From Escallonia rubra (lineage: Eukaryota; Streptophyta; Magnoliopsida; Escalloniales; Escalloniaceae), in contig JAVXUO010000638.1 in NCBI GenBank assembly GCA_033065855.1, forward strand, positions 456,501 to 520,500: a stretch of 64,000 nt of DNA, written 5' to 3'. The notes under the pieces are model-generated. The model had not been told where the DNA came from. It saw only the letters and a list, made by a program, of their open reading frames with translations, and did no database searches. Below, piece by piece: positions 24,785 through 36,529 of the stretch; within the stretch, counting starts at the first letter, position 1, and every line of letters starts with the position of its first letter. The position numbers and the translations under genes are program-made.

Positions 24785-25445
24785 TTAATGTAGGAAATAA
24801 TACGAATAATTCAATGGGCGATCGAGTTTACCATCTAATTTTTTCCGAAAAATCTTCACAACGTAGGTGTGGCCTCTCGGGATCAGATTACAACTGAGGA
24901 CCTTTGCTTGGTATGTCTGAACGAGGCCGTCTTGATCCTTGGCCAGCAGCGTGATGTAGTACATAAGGCCATGCACAAGCGCAGAGTTGAACTTGACGAG
25001 TTCTACGAACTCGAGACCGTACTTGTCGGTCGCAAAGCGAGCGGCCTTCACCGCGTCTTTCGCAGCGTCTCTGCTTATGGGATGATCGTAGGGCGGATCG
25101 TGCACCATCACGCCTCCAGGCAGCGTGCCGCCCACCTTACTCGTCATGTCAAAACCCTGCGTTGCATGCGTTCAAGATCACACCAGAGAATCAAAAGGGT
25201 AGTGGCAACAAACGGCCATAATAACCATTAATGAACCAGGAACAAATAGAAGAAGAAAGAAAAGAAGGGAAGCAAAGCGTAGAAAGTACCTGGCTAAGGT
25301 CAAGTTCCTTGTAGTATTTGTCATATTCAGAAGGCTTAAGCCAATCACGATTCCGTGCATAGATAATGCCGTCGTCCTTCTGGGGAGTATGAGTTACAGC
25401 CGGAATACAACCACAATCACAGAACCTTGCAGTACCCATGGCCAT
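24785..25445 (-). CDS. Cystatin-like protein
   Basis: Two exons join in frame, 25445-25290 and 25156-24785, giving 175 residues. The C-terminal half has the cystatin fold signature. AARFATDKYG corresponds to the phytocystatin helix motif LARFAVDEHN. FVELVKFNSALVHGLMYYIT aligns with the strand that carries QxVxG, but that glutamine-containing loop reads ALVHG here, so papain-type protease inhibition is doubtful. No PW second loop is seen. The N-terminal half has a compact CDCGC cysteine cluster followed by a charged ARNRDWLKPSEYDKYYKEL helix. The first of two nearby ATGs (MAMG) is chosen. CACAG at about 25462-25466 (minus strand) and a GTACGA donor near 25745 suggest a 5' leader intron. The last about 30 residues look unlike the family and might hide a further intron. 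The function is not known. Confidence 0.72.
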
Positions 25446-27170
25446 GTCTGGGAGCACCGGTGATCTGTGAAACGATGAAACGAACAACTAAGAGGGGCAT
25501 CTATGGCTTCGAAAACCCAAAAAAACACACACACACACGAATAAACCCATATGTATCACATATGTGTGTATGTTGCCCCTACTCATGAAGAACCAAAAAC
25601 TGAAGCAGTGTGCAATAGTTCATTAGGCCGATTACTAGCTATAGTATACAGCAAACCCTAAAAGGATGGATATGTAGGATGGAGGAAACCCTAAGCGTCA
25701 AATTAGTGACAAAAGAACAGAAGGAAAAGTAAGCATGACTCGTACCAGAAGAAACCGAGGAGACGATAAGTTGGGGAAGGGAAGGGAAAGGCCTAACCAG
25801 CCGCCTTCTTATACTTTGTGGTGTGGCGGTGGAATGGATTTCGCCCTTGGCATGTAACCTCGGTAAGTAGCGAGACTAGTCCTCTTTTAATTGGAACTTT
25901 GTTTCTTGACCGTAAAGAACTCCTTGAGCTTACGTGGCAGATAAACGTTTCCCATGTGATGTCTATAGAGAAAATCAACTCTTTTTCGGATCAAATAGCC
26001 AGACGGCAGTCAGCATGAAGTAAATATTTTTTAGCCCTATTGGGTTTTTTTTTTTTCTCTATTAATGGGAGAAATATATTTTATTAATATTTAACAAAGT
26101 CATCCCGGCTCTATTGATATTGAACAAGAAAATTTACAACTTTTACCGGCAAAGACCGAGATATTGTGTTTAGCAAAACAAGATTTCAGTTCAAGCATTT
26201 TGAAAGCCTTTGAATTCCCTGATGCAGTAAACATATGATGCCCGCTTACGGCAATTATAACAACGGGGGTTACCCGGGGGTATCTTTAGCCAAAAAAACT
26301 GTGTTTTTTTATTTTTCAAAGTAGCAAAAGAAATTGGAAAACAATCACGTTCGAAAACTCTTGTCTCGCAATAATTACTTGAAAAAAGGTTAATAGGTAC
26401 ACATGAGAGCCCTCGTTGCCTTTTATAGCACACGTCCTTCATCTCCAAACAGAAGCATGAACCCTGGACAATTTTTGGGCTGCTAAATTCATGGAGATGA
26501 TCATGGCTCCCCACTTAGAGACATTATTCAGTGTTATTTTTGGCTTACAATCACTTTCTTTAATTCAGGCAATTAATACCTGGTTGCACGTTAGCGAAGG
26601 AACAAATTACAATGCAATTTCTTTTCGATCCGAGTAAGTATGAGTTTTTGTTTCTTAAAGTAATCCATTAATGGAGCTACAAGATTCAGACCCAGCTGGA
26701 TTTTTGGTGTGGCTGTGGCCTGTGAGAATTGAACGCTTCAGTTTTACTTTGCTGGAGAAACCTTCTGGGCAGTGAGAATTGGACCACTCATGGAGTTATG
26801 AGAATTCAGTCTTGACAGACTAGGGAGATGTGCTAGTTTTTCTTTGTTGACTTTATTGGAGGGAGGCTATAGATTAGGTTTTGTTTTATTGTATAATTTT
26901 GCAAAAACAAAAGAGAAAAAAAAAAGTTGTTGGTTTCGCGTTTTCAGATCCATCGAAGCAAACTTACTTGATGTTACTTGTATCGTTTTAGTGTAATCTA
27001 GTACTTTAAATTTGTTTAGTTATAGGTACAAAAGATAAAAAAACAAAAGAAGTTTGCTATTTCTCTTTCAGTTTGTTGCTAAATCTGCTTTAGAGCTATG
27101 TTGTTGAATCTGCTTTGGAGCTACAAAAGATCAAAAACAAAAGAAGTATAATCTAGTACTTTAAATGAAC

Positions 27171-28260
27171 CTAGCCGTTCATGATTCGTTCTCTATAAAA
27201 CTCATTCATATTCGTTCGTATAATATACGAACCGAACATAAACAAGTTTAACAAATGAGTCGAATATGAACACTCCAAAATGTTCACAAACTTGTTCGCG
27301 AACAGCTCGTCTAAATAATAAATTAATTAAAATATTTTTAAAGAATTAATATTTACATAAATCATATAAATTAAAATTTAAACATGGAGGCCATGCCTTG
27401 AAGTCAATTAGCCCAAAACCCCGAGCCCACTTATAAATATAGAGCCCAACCCCTAAATAGCCTAATCTATGAAGCCCAACACCTGGAAATCCCAACTATC
27501 TTAACTAAAACCAAAACCTAAACCTAAACGCTCAAAAATCACACAGCTGCACTCTGCTCTCTCGTCCCCTCCGTCGTCTCACTCACTCTCACAAACACAA
27601 ACATACCTCACATATCGCACATAGTCCCCCCCCCCCCAACCGACATCACAGCTTCGATAAATTCGATGATGTCTTTGACGCTGTCATCTCTACATCGCTA
27701 GATTCCGCCTGTCGAAGGTCATTGCCTGTCTTCGACGCCATCATCTCCTCATCACCGAATTTCACCTGTCGAAGCAGGAGAAAGCGGTGGATAGCTATAA
27801 AGGGGTTGCTGACCACTAGGATCAAAATTGCAAAGCTAAAGGCTCAACCTCGAATACTTGGAAAGGGAGCTTATTCATTTTCTATGTCTTTATTGCCACA
27901 ATCAAGTTTTTTTTATGTGTTTTTTATTCTGCATCCCTCATTTTATCTTTTACATATAGTTTTTTAATTCATTATAACTTGATTGCTTGAAGAAATTTGG
28001 AGATTTTGAGCAAATTTAGGGATTTGGTTGGAAGTTAAACACGAATACAACCCGAGTTTCTGAACTTGAGTTCGGCTCGTATTATTTAACAAGTTGAACG
28101 AGTTAAGTCGGAGTTTCACCGTCATGAACTCAAGCCGAGTTTGAACATCAACATTTTGGCTATTAACGAATTCGAGCCAAGCTCGAACATGCCAAAACTT
28201 GAAAAAACCAAGTTCGAACACCCGCATGGTTGGCTCGAACTCGGTTCGTGTACGGTCTTA
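27171..28260. repeat. TTCG/CGAA-rich inverted-repeat element
   Basis: Both sides are crowded with GTTCGNGAAC-like and CGAGCCGAAC-like words in opposite orientation. The tip words TAGCCGTTCATGATTCG at the left and, reversed, GACCGTACACGAACCGAG at the right are an imperfect pair. The middle contains a C-run near 27628 and an imperfect direct repeat around TTCGACGCCATCATCT and CACCTGTCGAAGC at 27660-27780. It has no transposase. The class is not assigned and the ends are approximate. Confidence 0.4.
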
Positions 28261-28499
28261 GTCATAGTAAGAGGCGCAGAGACAGCTATTGCGATCATAT
28301 CGTTATTCTTGATCAAAATACACACAAAAAAATTTTTTGTATTGCTCTATATATATAGCATTACAAAGCATCCATCTTACAAGTACACAGGGTATTCCCC
28401 AAATCATTACATCTTCCTTAGCTATAATAAAAGAATAAGAAATCTCATTAGCTCTCTTTTCTAGTATGTCTTCGTTGATCCGTGGAAAGTTGTACAACT

Positions 28500-28800
28500 C
28501 CCAAATATCGCAAGTTCTCTTAGGTCTTTTTCAGTTCAAGACCCTAAATTTGATCAACCTGAGAACATCTTGGAGCAGGGAGTTAATAGATTTCTCACGG
28601 TGCAAAAACACTCTATTTAACCAAATATGGTAGAAGATATTTTTGTACCATATATGAGCTTGTCCATACGATCTAGTTTTCAGACAGTCACTCTTCACAA
28701 GCAGGAATCAGTAGTTTTGATCTTGACCCAAACCAACTTGGTAGGGTAACGACTTTCAGCGACAAACAATTTGAATTGGTGCATAGTTATATAACATATG
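28500..28800 (-). pseudogene. LINE reverse-transcriptase zinc-binding fragment
   Basis: On the minus strand, a segment reading YHIWLNRVFLHREKSINSLL then QDVLRLIKFRV matches the pattern (YHIWxERNxRxH ... VxFRL) at the end of the zf-RVT domain of plant LINEs. An upstream part has several frame breaks. No element ends were found. Confidence 0.45.
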
Positions 28801-30021
28801 AATACTCTCTTTATCCTGATTACAAGAAAAAAGAAAAAAACTTTAACGCAACTGTGATATAAACGACGTGGTGCAACATACTAGTAAGATGAGAGGACAT
28901 CAATATTTAGCCTCTTTTTGTCTGAAAATTTTTGCATCTCATTAGACCTCACGCGTACCACATCATATCTATACTGTTACACTCAAGATTTTTTCGAATA
29001 CGAGGGGAGCCGAAGAGGAGTTTATGCTCTAATCATCTGAGTGAAGTAGTGAAGAATTGACGCCATCATGTAATCCTCTTTGTTTTGGCACCTAAACAGT
29101 GTTATAATCCTAAAAGTAATTCTCTCATGAGAGCCTCTATTTCCACACTTTACTGTATGATATTGTTCTACACACTTATTTTGTCACTACAAAATGTATC
29201 AACGACAAAACATAAATTTTTTAGCGACAAATGAGGATGAAAAATAAAAGCGTAAAGTGGTACGGAAATAGGGGGGCCCTCCTTAAATTTCTTTAAAAAC
29301 GTTGAGGCAATTATTTTAGTGTACAAAAGAAACGCGTATAAAATAAGGATGAACATAAGGAATAAAGGAAAAGTTGTAAAAGAGTGGGCTCTTCCTCGAG
29401 TCATGAAAGCTGCATTGGTGGATGAAAGAGACATGAGAGCGTACCTGAGCTGCATAAATGCAACACCCTCACATTCTGATAACAGAAGCAAGACAGCAAT
29501 CCACATTGTGCATCTGGGCTGAAACAATAATGGCTGCACATTACACCACCCTTGTGAATGATGAGTTGGGGGGCTGCTCCGGTTGTTGGGGTTGGTGCAA
29601 AAATCATGCACATGCCTCCTCTATATATCCAATCCCCAGTAGGGCAGGGGGTGCTCATTATTCATCAGCTTTGTAAAAGCAAGGACAGAGGTACAAGCTA
29701 AGTGAAGCTCAAGAGTGCTAATCAGGCTTTGGCTTCTCCATTTTAAGGACCCTGATCTAGACATGCACCAACCTGTGTTCTGCAAGTAAGATGGGCATTA
29801 TTAGCAATCTACAACATTGAAAGCATTTTGCTATCATATACACTTTATGGTGAAAGTGTTGGATCGACAAGCTTTCATGACCTGGTGTACGGCTCCACCG
29901 CTGGATAATTAATGTCTCCTTCAAAAGAACTAGTTAAGTAAATAATTATGAGTAGTAAAAAAAATAAAAATTACTATTTTGTGTGAAAGCTTTTTGAATA
30001 CGTGAAAATAATAGAAAATTA

Positions 30022-30351
30022 GGTACTGTTTGTTTCACTAGTTAAGTAAATAATTATGCATTTTGGTGAAAGCTTACGGAACGGAAAATGCTTTCCGAAA
30101 TATAGCATTTTCTGAAAATATTTTCATGAATTTCATTTTTTGTTGTTTGGGTGTCGTGCAATGATACAAATATTTATACCAAAAAAATATATAATTTTCA
30201 CTGTTTGGGCATTGTTGTGTTTGTGGTGAGTGGGAGTGGTGTGTGTAAGTAGTGGGTGTGTGGGTGGGTGGGTGTGTGGGGGTGAGGGGCTTGTGTGCGT
30301 TGGTGTATGTGTGGGGGGTGGGGGTGGCGGGTGTGTATGTGTGTGTTGTGG

Positions 30352-30406
<55 letters not shown>

Positions 30407-30598
30407 GGCGTGTGTGTGTGTAGTGATCCGGAAAATGACTTACGGAATTTTAATCGGTAAGTGGTTTTCTGACATTTTGTTCTTCAAAATAAGTGTGATT
30501 GGAAATCATTTTCCATTGAAAATATTATGCACGCACCAAACACCGAAAACTGAGAAAAACCTTTTTCGGAAAATGATTTCCGTGAAACAAACAAGGCC
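30022..30598. mobile_element. Tourist-like MITE carrying a GT/G microsatellite
   Basis: The left end reads GGTACTGTTTGTTTCAC and the reversed right end GGCCTTGTTTGTTTCAC. TTA occurs at 30019-30021 and again at 30599-30601 as the 3-bp target duplication. The subterminal zones repeat TTTTCYGAAAAT and GGAAATCATTTTCC words. The interior 30190-30420 is a long GT tract ending in an 18-base G run. Glycine- and valine-rich frames here are artefacts of that tract. Confidence 0.65.
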
Positions 30599-31814
30599 TT
30601 ATATTGTATGCGTGAACATGGATAACGCATCCTGACCAAAGCGCTGTAGACACGCCAGCATCTCTTTTATACAACTTTACATACCCCACAAAAACCACAA
30701 GCAAAACCCCCACTATGAATATGCGAGCGCAATCAGAATTCTGAGCGTTCAAAAGCCCTTATAGCACCAAAACTTGTTGAGAAGTACTAGTTTCCATTAC
30801 GAAGAAATTTCACCTTCACAAAGAAAGGCAAGTGAAGCGAGTATTTATTATAACCCCCCCACTCGATGAAGTGACTGAATTACCGCACTTCTCAAGTATA
30901 CCGTGATTTATCTCTGACCCAACATGGGCGGCTCGGTGAGAACTTTATCACCAACACCTAATGATTCATAATGTTCCAATTAAGGCAACTCTTTTCATCT
31001 AATAGGAAATCAAGAGTGACTTAACTCACTTTAGATACTTTTGAGTCGCTATCACGTAAGATTTTAGGCTATCGGAAAAGCTCGTACTTTTAATAATGCA
31101 TTACCATCAATAGCATAAGGCTTGTTGAATCAACCTTTTTATGCTTCTGATGTGATGTTCTGCAACTATGGAAATCATAATCTCGGATTCGGGAAAGGAT
31201 TTCAGCATCATGGAGACAACATTAAAGACAAACATATAGTAATAATATATATTGTGCTCTATGTGACATTTGGATTTTGGACCAATTATTTTGAGAGGTT
31301 GTTGTCTTTGGACCATCAACAGCAACAGGTAGGACCCATGTCCAATGGGCCAATGGGCCCAAATAAAAGTGGACTGGGGGGGGGGGGGCTCAGACTAAAG
31401 TTTGTTACGAGTCCGATCTGACGGTGGAAGTGGAAGGATAGAAGCGGAGAGAATCACTGCACGCGACACTAAAGGACAACAACTACTTTTGATCCCGTTG
31501 ACAGCTGTAACCGCCTCTCCTGTGAGTTGACTGGGTAGCTTACGTGGCAACTCAACAAAAAGTTTTCTTTTTTGCCCACGCTCTTTTTTTTTTTTTTCTT
31601 TTTTCTGCAACGATAAATCTTTACTGCTATCTTGATTGTAGAAATATAGCTACGGTCAAATTGGCCCAATCAAGCAAGAGTGGAGCTTATGGGTTCTGAA
31701 GCTTGACTGCTCCACCTTCAGATCTTTCCGATATCCTAGCGAAAGATGCTCATGGCACACATCGTGCACGAGGGATTAAGATGTAGTGTCTATGCACTAT
31801 TCTTAAATCACCAA

Positions 31815-31990
31815 AAAAAATATAGCTACAACTCTTATATAGCGATAATTAATAACCCATATATATTTGTAGTGATTTTTTTACGAATATATTTTCAGTG
31901 ACAATTTTTAGCAGCACTTCTTTAACGTCATTAAATAAAAGTAATTAAAAATATTTAACGACAGATGTTGTAGTTATCTTCCTACTACTA
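31815..31990. repeat. Fold-back element of the GCGATAATTAAT type
   Basis: The left side reads AGCTACAACTCTTATATAGC, and the reversed right side reads AACTACAACATCTGTCGTTA, with further loose complementarity inwards. It resembles the element at 10564-10740 in size and in the tnGCGACaATTAAT word. The boundaries are uncertain. Confidence 0.4.
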
Positions 31991-32682
31991 GAGTAGTAGT
32001 CAAAATGTTTTCTTTTTGCATTATATATGGTCTTTGTTGGTGCGGCAATTTGAACCATTGGCCTTGAGATTTCCCCTCTGGGTCTCTGTCTTCTCAACCT
32101 TTGTAGTTAACACAGATTAAATTGTGCAAAATCCACCAAAAGCTATAAAATAATAGCTACGCTTCGTGGTTTAAAGTCTTATACCCTTGTTCGGGCCATT
32201 GACATCTTCTCATGTTGTAAATCCAAAAAGTTCGCATTTCCTCGCATAATAATACAATTTACAATAGTTTCACTTTTATGTGGATTTATCAACTCACCTG
32301 GAGCAACATTTTTACAATACCATCACACTTTCTCTGGCATATAAAACTGTTATATAGAAAGTGTCACGCCGTAAATGTCAAATAATTTCTTCAAGCATAA
32401 GCCAAATGTAAGGATTTGCTTATAAGATTTTGAAACTACTCAAAATCATGTCCTTAAAAATAGGATCATCTGATGTATAGTATCTATGATGTAATAAGAA
32501 AATATCACTAAATATATTTAGCGATAAAAGATTAATACTATGGTATTTAACAACAGTAACAATTTACTTTTATTGACAATCTTTTATTACTGAAACGGTT
32601 ACAACAGAGTTGTGGTATAACATAAGATCCTTATCCAATTGGTTTAACATGGACAATACTTCGACCCAAAATTTATATTTTA

Positions 32683-32999
32683 CTCCCTCCGTCCCATGTA
32701 ATTTGATCAACTCTTTATTGCACGCAGATTAAGAATTTAAGTGATGTATTATGTGTTTTTCATTCTAACATTTAAAGAGAGGAGGGGGAAAAATGGGTCT
32801 GGAGAGATAAATGAATAAAAATTGTAAGAAATTGAGCCATCAGAGAAAAATTGAGTTGATGGAGATTTAAATGTGCAGAGAAAATAGAATAAAAAAGGGT
32901 AAATATGTGAATGTATTTACAGAATCTTAGTTGGAAATGAGTAATTTTGTGGGACAGCTCAAAAAGAAAAGTTGATCAAATTATGTCGGATGGATGGAG
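32683..32999. mobile_element. Stowaway MITE (Tc1/mariner type)
   Basis: The left end CTCCCTCCGTCCCATGTAAT and the reversed right end CTCCATCCATCCGACATAAT are the classic Stowaway terminal repeat. TA dinucleotides at 32681-32682 and 33000-33001 are the target duplication. The element is 317 bases and non-coding. Relatives lie at 42801-43066 and 56493-56735. Confidence 0.85.
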
Positions 33000-33049
33000 T
33001 ACCAACTAGCAAAAACGTGAAAACCTAAAAAGAAGAAAAAGAAAAGACT

Positions 33050-33735
33050 TATCGCATGTTTGCGAGTTTTTTTAGAATAAAAAAGAAAGGAAAATGACTC
33101 ATTTCTCATATTTTCTCTAGTTTGTAAATTTTTTTAAGGAAAGAAAAGAAAAGAAAATGAAGGAAAGTTATGCTTCTTCTGTCTCTAAATCTTTCTTCTC
33201 AAAGTTAGGAAGAAAAGGAAAGAAAAGAAACTCTTGCAAGTAATATTTTAATAGTACACATACTACCCTTAAGATAATGAAGGCTAATTTTTAATGACTT
33301 TTAAGTTTTAAGATTCCGGAACTTACTATTTTACTAACAAACAAATGATGGTTTTAAATGTTCGAGTTAACTCATAACTGATTGTTTTGCTTTTGGCATG
33401 ACATTAATTAGATTTGGATATTGAAATATTTATAGTCAACTCATGACTAATTACTATTAATTCAACGGTCACAATAACCAGTTACATAAGACTTACTTCA
33501 TTATTATGATATGAACTTTGTATCATATCATTAATGACTTATTTGTTTTTCCGTCAAAATTGTATATTTTTTTTAAGATCATACATCATAATCTTTATTA
33601 GAATTATTACAATATAGTATAGAGGTATATATGTAATCATGTATCTTTTTTCTGTTAAATTCACAAACAAACAAAAATATTAATACTTTTTTTTCTCTTA
33701 AATTCACAAACAAAAATAAGGATAATTGTTTTCTC
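33050..33735. repeat. AG/CT-rich inverted-repeat element, GTTTGNGAGTT family
   Basis: It opens with ATGTTTGCGAGTTTTTTTAG and ends with words such as AAATTCACAAACAAA. It has purine-rich runs (GGAAAGAAAAGAAAAG) on the left and pyrimidine-rich runs on the right. The same arrangement occurs at 63150-63432. It is a non-coding MITE-like repeat with approximate ends. Confidence 0.4.
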
Positions 33736-34387
33736 TTCAGTTCTTTCCTCTTGGGTCAAAACTCACATTAAAGAGAGAAATGCATAGGAATCATATTGTT
33801 GTTTTTAAGAGTCTTTACCCCTTGCCTAGGGGCTAGGGGAAGAAAGAAACCCGGATGGTCACGTGGTCCTCGTCCGAATCACCGCAAAAGATGAGCTGTC
33901 ACACCGAGCCTCACGTTCGACAATTCCACGTAGGCTCGGACAACCGTTTGGCCTCCCTAACCTACTCCCCCATAAAGAAACAAAATCCCATATATTATTA
34001 ATGCCCAATAACCACCTGGAAATAAATAAAAATGAAAAATAAAAACAAAAAACCAGAAAAAGCTTTGTAGAGTAGAGACTGAGAGTAGTTGCAGAAGCAG
34101 AGTGAGAGACAGTAGCAGTAGTCATTGCTTGAGCCTTCTCTGAGAAGCCAAGACCACCCACGAAACCCAATTCATACGTTTTCAAAGCAAAGTCGTATTG
34201 TACAGAGCAAGAATCATATCGGAAGAAGAAGCCATTGCTTTCCCCACAAGCCACTCTCGTTTTCCTCTGCAACTTTTCTTTTTTTTCTTCCTGTTGTTTG
34301 TTCATGCTGTATCCATTAAAGCCTTCACAGACCTCCGTTTTCCCCTTCACGGAAAAGCACCCCCATAAAGAGGTTCTATTTCTCCCC

Positions 34388-34395
34388 TATATATA
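34388..34395 (+). promoter_or_regulatory. TATA box of the LRR gene
   Basis: TATATATA in a CT-rich context, 56 bases before the start codon. It gives a very short leader if used; transcription may also begin upstream. Confidence 0.4.
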
Positions 34396-34450
34396 CCCTC
34401 CATTTCTCCCTCAAAAACAGATATATATATATATACACAACATCTCGATC

Positions 34451-35668
34451 ATGATGATGAAGTCGGTGATGGAAGGGAGGCCACTGTGGCTAACGGGTAT
34501 CTCTTATTCTTTGTTGCTACTGCAAAGTTGCATGCTGGCATTTGCAATTTTGGACCCGGTTGATTTCTTGGCTCTTCAGTCGATTCGGAAATCCCTTGAT
34601 GACATGCCGGGCTCCAATTACTTCGCCTCGTGGGATTTCACCTCCGACCCTTGCAACTTCGCCGGCGTCTACTGCGATGGAGACAAGGTGATGGCGTTAA
34701 ATCTCGGTGATCCCAGAGCCGGTTCACCGGGTCTGACCGGCCGGCTCGATCCTGCCGTTGGGAAGCTCTCTGCCCTAGCCGAGTTCACCGTCGTTCCGGG
34801 TCGCATCATGGGTGCTTTGCCCCAAACTCTGTCTCAGTGTAAGAACCTCCGCTTTCTTGCCCTTAGCCGGAACTTTATCTCTGGCGAGATTCCTGCTACT
34901 CTGGGCCAGCTCCGGGGATTACAAACCCTGGACCTCAGTTATAATCAGCTCACCGGAAGTATCCCTTGGCCGGTCGGAGCACTTCCGGCGTTGTCCAACG
35001 TCGTCCTCGGTCACAATCGCCTTTCGGGTTCGGTCCCTCCTTTCGTTTCACAAACGCTGACCCGTCTGGACTTAAAACATAACGATCTGTCCGGTTCACT
35101 TTCCCCGACTTCATTCCCTCCATCTATCCAGTACCTCTCGTTGTCATGGAACCGGCTTTCCGGTCCAGCGGACCGGCTGTTGACCGGGATGAACCGGTTG
35201 AACTACTTGGACCTAAGCCTGAACCAATTCACCGGCAGCATTCCGGGCAATCTGTTTAGTTTCCCCATCACGAATTTGCAGCTGCAGAGGAACCTATTCT
35301 CCGGTCCGGTCCAACCGGCTGATCAGGTCACAATATCGACCGTTGACATGAGCTTCAACCGGCTGTCGGGTCAGATCTCACCTATGCTGGCCTCCGTACA
35401 GAATTTGTACCTCAATAATAACCGGTTCACCGGTCAGGTCCCCGGCAGCTTCGTGGACCGGTTGATGGACGCAAGCATACAGACGCTCTATCTGCAGCAT
35501 AACTTCCTCACCGGAATGGAGATCAATCCGACGGCTGCGATTCCACTGAGCAGCTCGTTGTGTTTGCAGTACAACTGCATGGTCCCACCGGTGCAGACGC
35601 CTTGCCCGTTGAAGGCTGGGAAGCAAAAGACGAGGCCTACAACGCAATGCGTCGAGTGGAAGGGGTAG
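34451..35668 (+). CDS. Secreted leucine-rich-repeat protein without kinase
   Basis: One exon encodes 405 residues. Residues 1-32 form a signal peptide. An LRRNT_2 cap ends in DPCNFAGVYC at about 67-76. About ten plant-type LRRs follow, with repeated LxxLxLSxNxLSGxIP patterns (LDLSYNQLTGSIP, LDLSLNQFTGSIP). The C-terminal cap has three spaced cysteines. There is no membrane span and no kinase, so the protein should be exported to the wall or apoplast. The start is the first of three ATGs (MMMK) placed just before the signal peptide; the longer frame upstream is leader. It resembles the LRR proteins At4g03010 and At1g03440 (from memory), whose roles are not well defined. The GC content is higher than in the neighbouring DNA, as usual for single-exon plant genes. 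Confidence 0.9.
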   Translation: MMMKSVMEGRPLWLTGISYSLLLLQSCMLAFAILDPVDFLALQSIRKSLDDMPGSNYFASWDFTSDPCNFAGVYCDGDKVMALNLGDPRAGSPGLTGRLDPAVGKLSALAEFTVVPGRIMGALPQTLSQCKNLRFLALSRNFISGEIPATLGQLRGLQTLDLSYNQLTGSIPWPVGALPALSNVVLGHNRLSGSVPPFVSQTLTRLDLKHNDLSGSLSPTSFPPSIQYLSLSWNRLSGPADRLLTGMNRLNYLDLSLNQFTGSIPGNLFSFPITNLQLQRNLFSGPVQPADQVTISTVDMSFNRLSGQISPMLASVQNLYLNNNRFTGQVPGSFVDRLMDASIQTLYLQHNFLTGMEINPTAAIPLSSSLCLQYNCMVPPVQTPCPLKAGKQKTRPTTQCVEWKG

Positions 35669-36486
35669 AGTGATCATTTCGTGGAGTCAGTGAGCTATAT
35701 TTACTTACAGTCATAACAATTATTTCTTGCAAAATGTCTTAGAGAAGATTCATTTATATCGGAGTTTTGGTAACGTTAGGGTAATTGTGGATATACATAG
35801 GTTTATGTTGGTTATTTGGGTGGGTTTTATCCACCTCTCTAGTTGATCTATTTGATCAGAAATTTGATTATTGATGTGTCGATAAGTGGCACTTTATGAA
35901 GTTTTCGCCGTCAAGTGTGTAATCTTTTTTGCTTGATGCCTTGATTTTTGCTCAAGTTTCGCCTTTAGTGCATTTGTTTGTTCATAAGACGGATGAGCGT
36001 GTCGCCAGATGTTTAGTTCATTATGCTACAGTTGGAAAATGCACCACCGTGTGTAGCCAAAATGGAAGCAGCTTCGAGATTCACTGTTTTAGAGGCTTTG
36101 TTAGATTTTGTTCGACGGTTGTAACACAGTGTCTAGACAAATGAGGGACACTCGGCGGCTCGCACTTAGCACTTCAATTACTAGCCTACTATAAACTCAT
36201 CGAGATTTTCTGGTTTAGCGACTTTCAAACAATGTTATAAATATCTAATCGCTTCGTAACAACTTTTTTGTTTTCAGTACAGTTCCCTGCTGTAACAGCA
36301 GGAAATCTAGATCCTTGCTACCTAGGACTTTTTTCGCTTACAGGTAAACAGTTCCATGAAGTCGTGCATGCTTTGGGGGTGGACTGGACATTCTCCTTCA
36401 TCTCGGCTTCCAATTTGCACTTACGGTAATTGCTTTCCCCCTGCAAGCTAAATTGTTACAAAATCAATATGAAGCTTAACGAAGCG
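35669..36486. other. LRR gene 3' flank
   Basis: The first 250 bases are probably 3' untranslated. CCCTGCTGTAACAGCAGG at 36285-36302 is a short palindrome sharing its core with the fold-back elements at 5051 and 13240. Nothing coding was recognised; a 71-codon frame at 35929 has no motif. Confidence 0.4.
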
Positions 36487-36527
36487 CTATTGCTATTCTC
36501 TTATAATTTATAAGAGAATAGCAATAG
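36487..36527. repeat. Perfect 20-bp-arm palindrome at duplication breakpoint
   Basis: The left arm CTATTGCTATTCTCTTATAA (36487-36506) and the right arm TTATAAGAGAATAGCAATAG (36508-36527) are exact reverse complements around one T. Homology to the ATG18 intron begins within a few bases to the right. It could be a terminator-like hairpin by chance, but its place at the junction suggests that it formed during the rearrangement. Confidence 0.85.
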
Positions 36528-36529
36528 AG

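Larger units (their letters stand above)
25830..34380. other. Long transposon-rich intergenic spacer
   Basis: No host gene was found in 8.5 kb. Identified pieces are an inverted-repeat element (27171-28260), a LINE zinc-binding fragment (28500-28800), a Tourist-like MITE with a GT/G microsatellite (30022-30598), a fold-back element (31815-31990), a Stowaway MITE (32683-32999) and an AG-rich element (33050-33735). The unexplained parts 26000-27150 and 28830-29980 contain only short frames without motifs. A CACTACAAAATG followed by TTTAGCGACAAATG near 29184-29233 resembles one end of a CACTA-type element. The part 33740-34380 is presumably the LRR gene promoter. Confidence 0.5.

Noticed and set aside
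29400-29760. Possible microRNA precursor in a TATA-like context
   Set aside because: No stable long hairpin or known plant miRNA sequence could be identified by eye.
30230-30635. Overlapping valine/glycine-rich and cysteine-rich open frames
   Set aside because: They are translations of the GT/G microsatellite inside a MITE and carry no domain.
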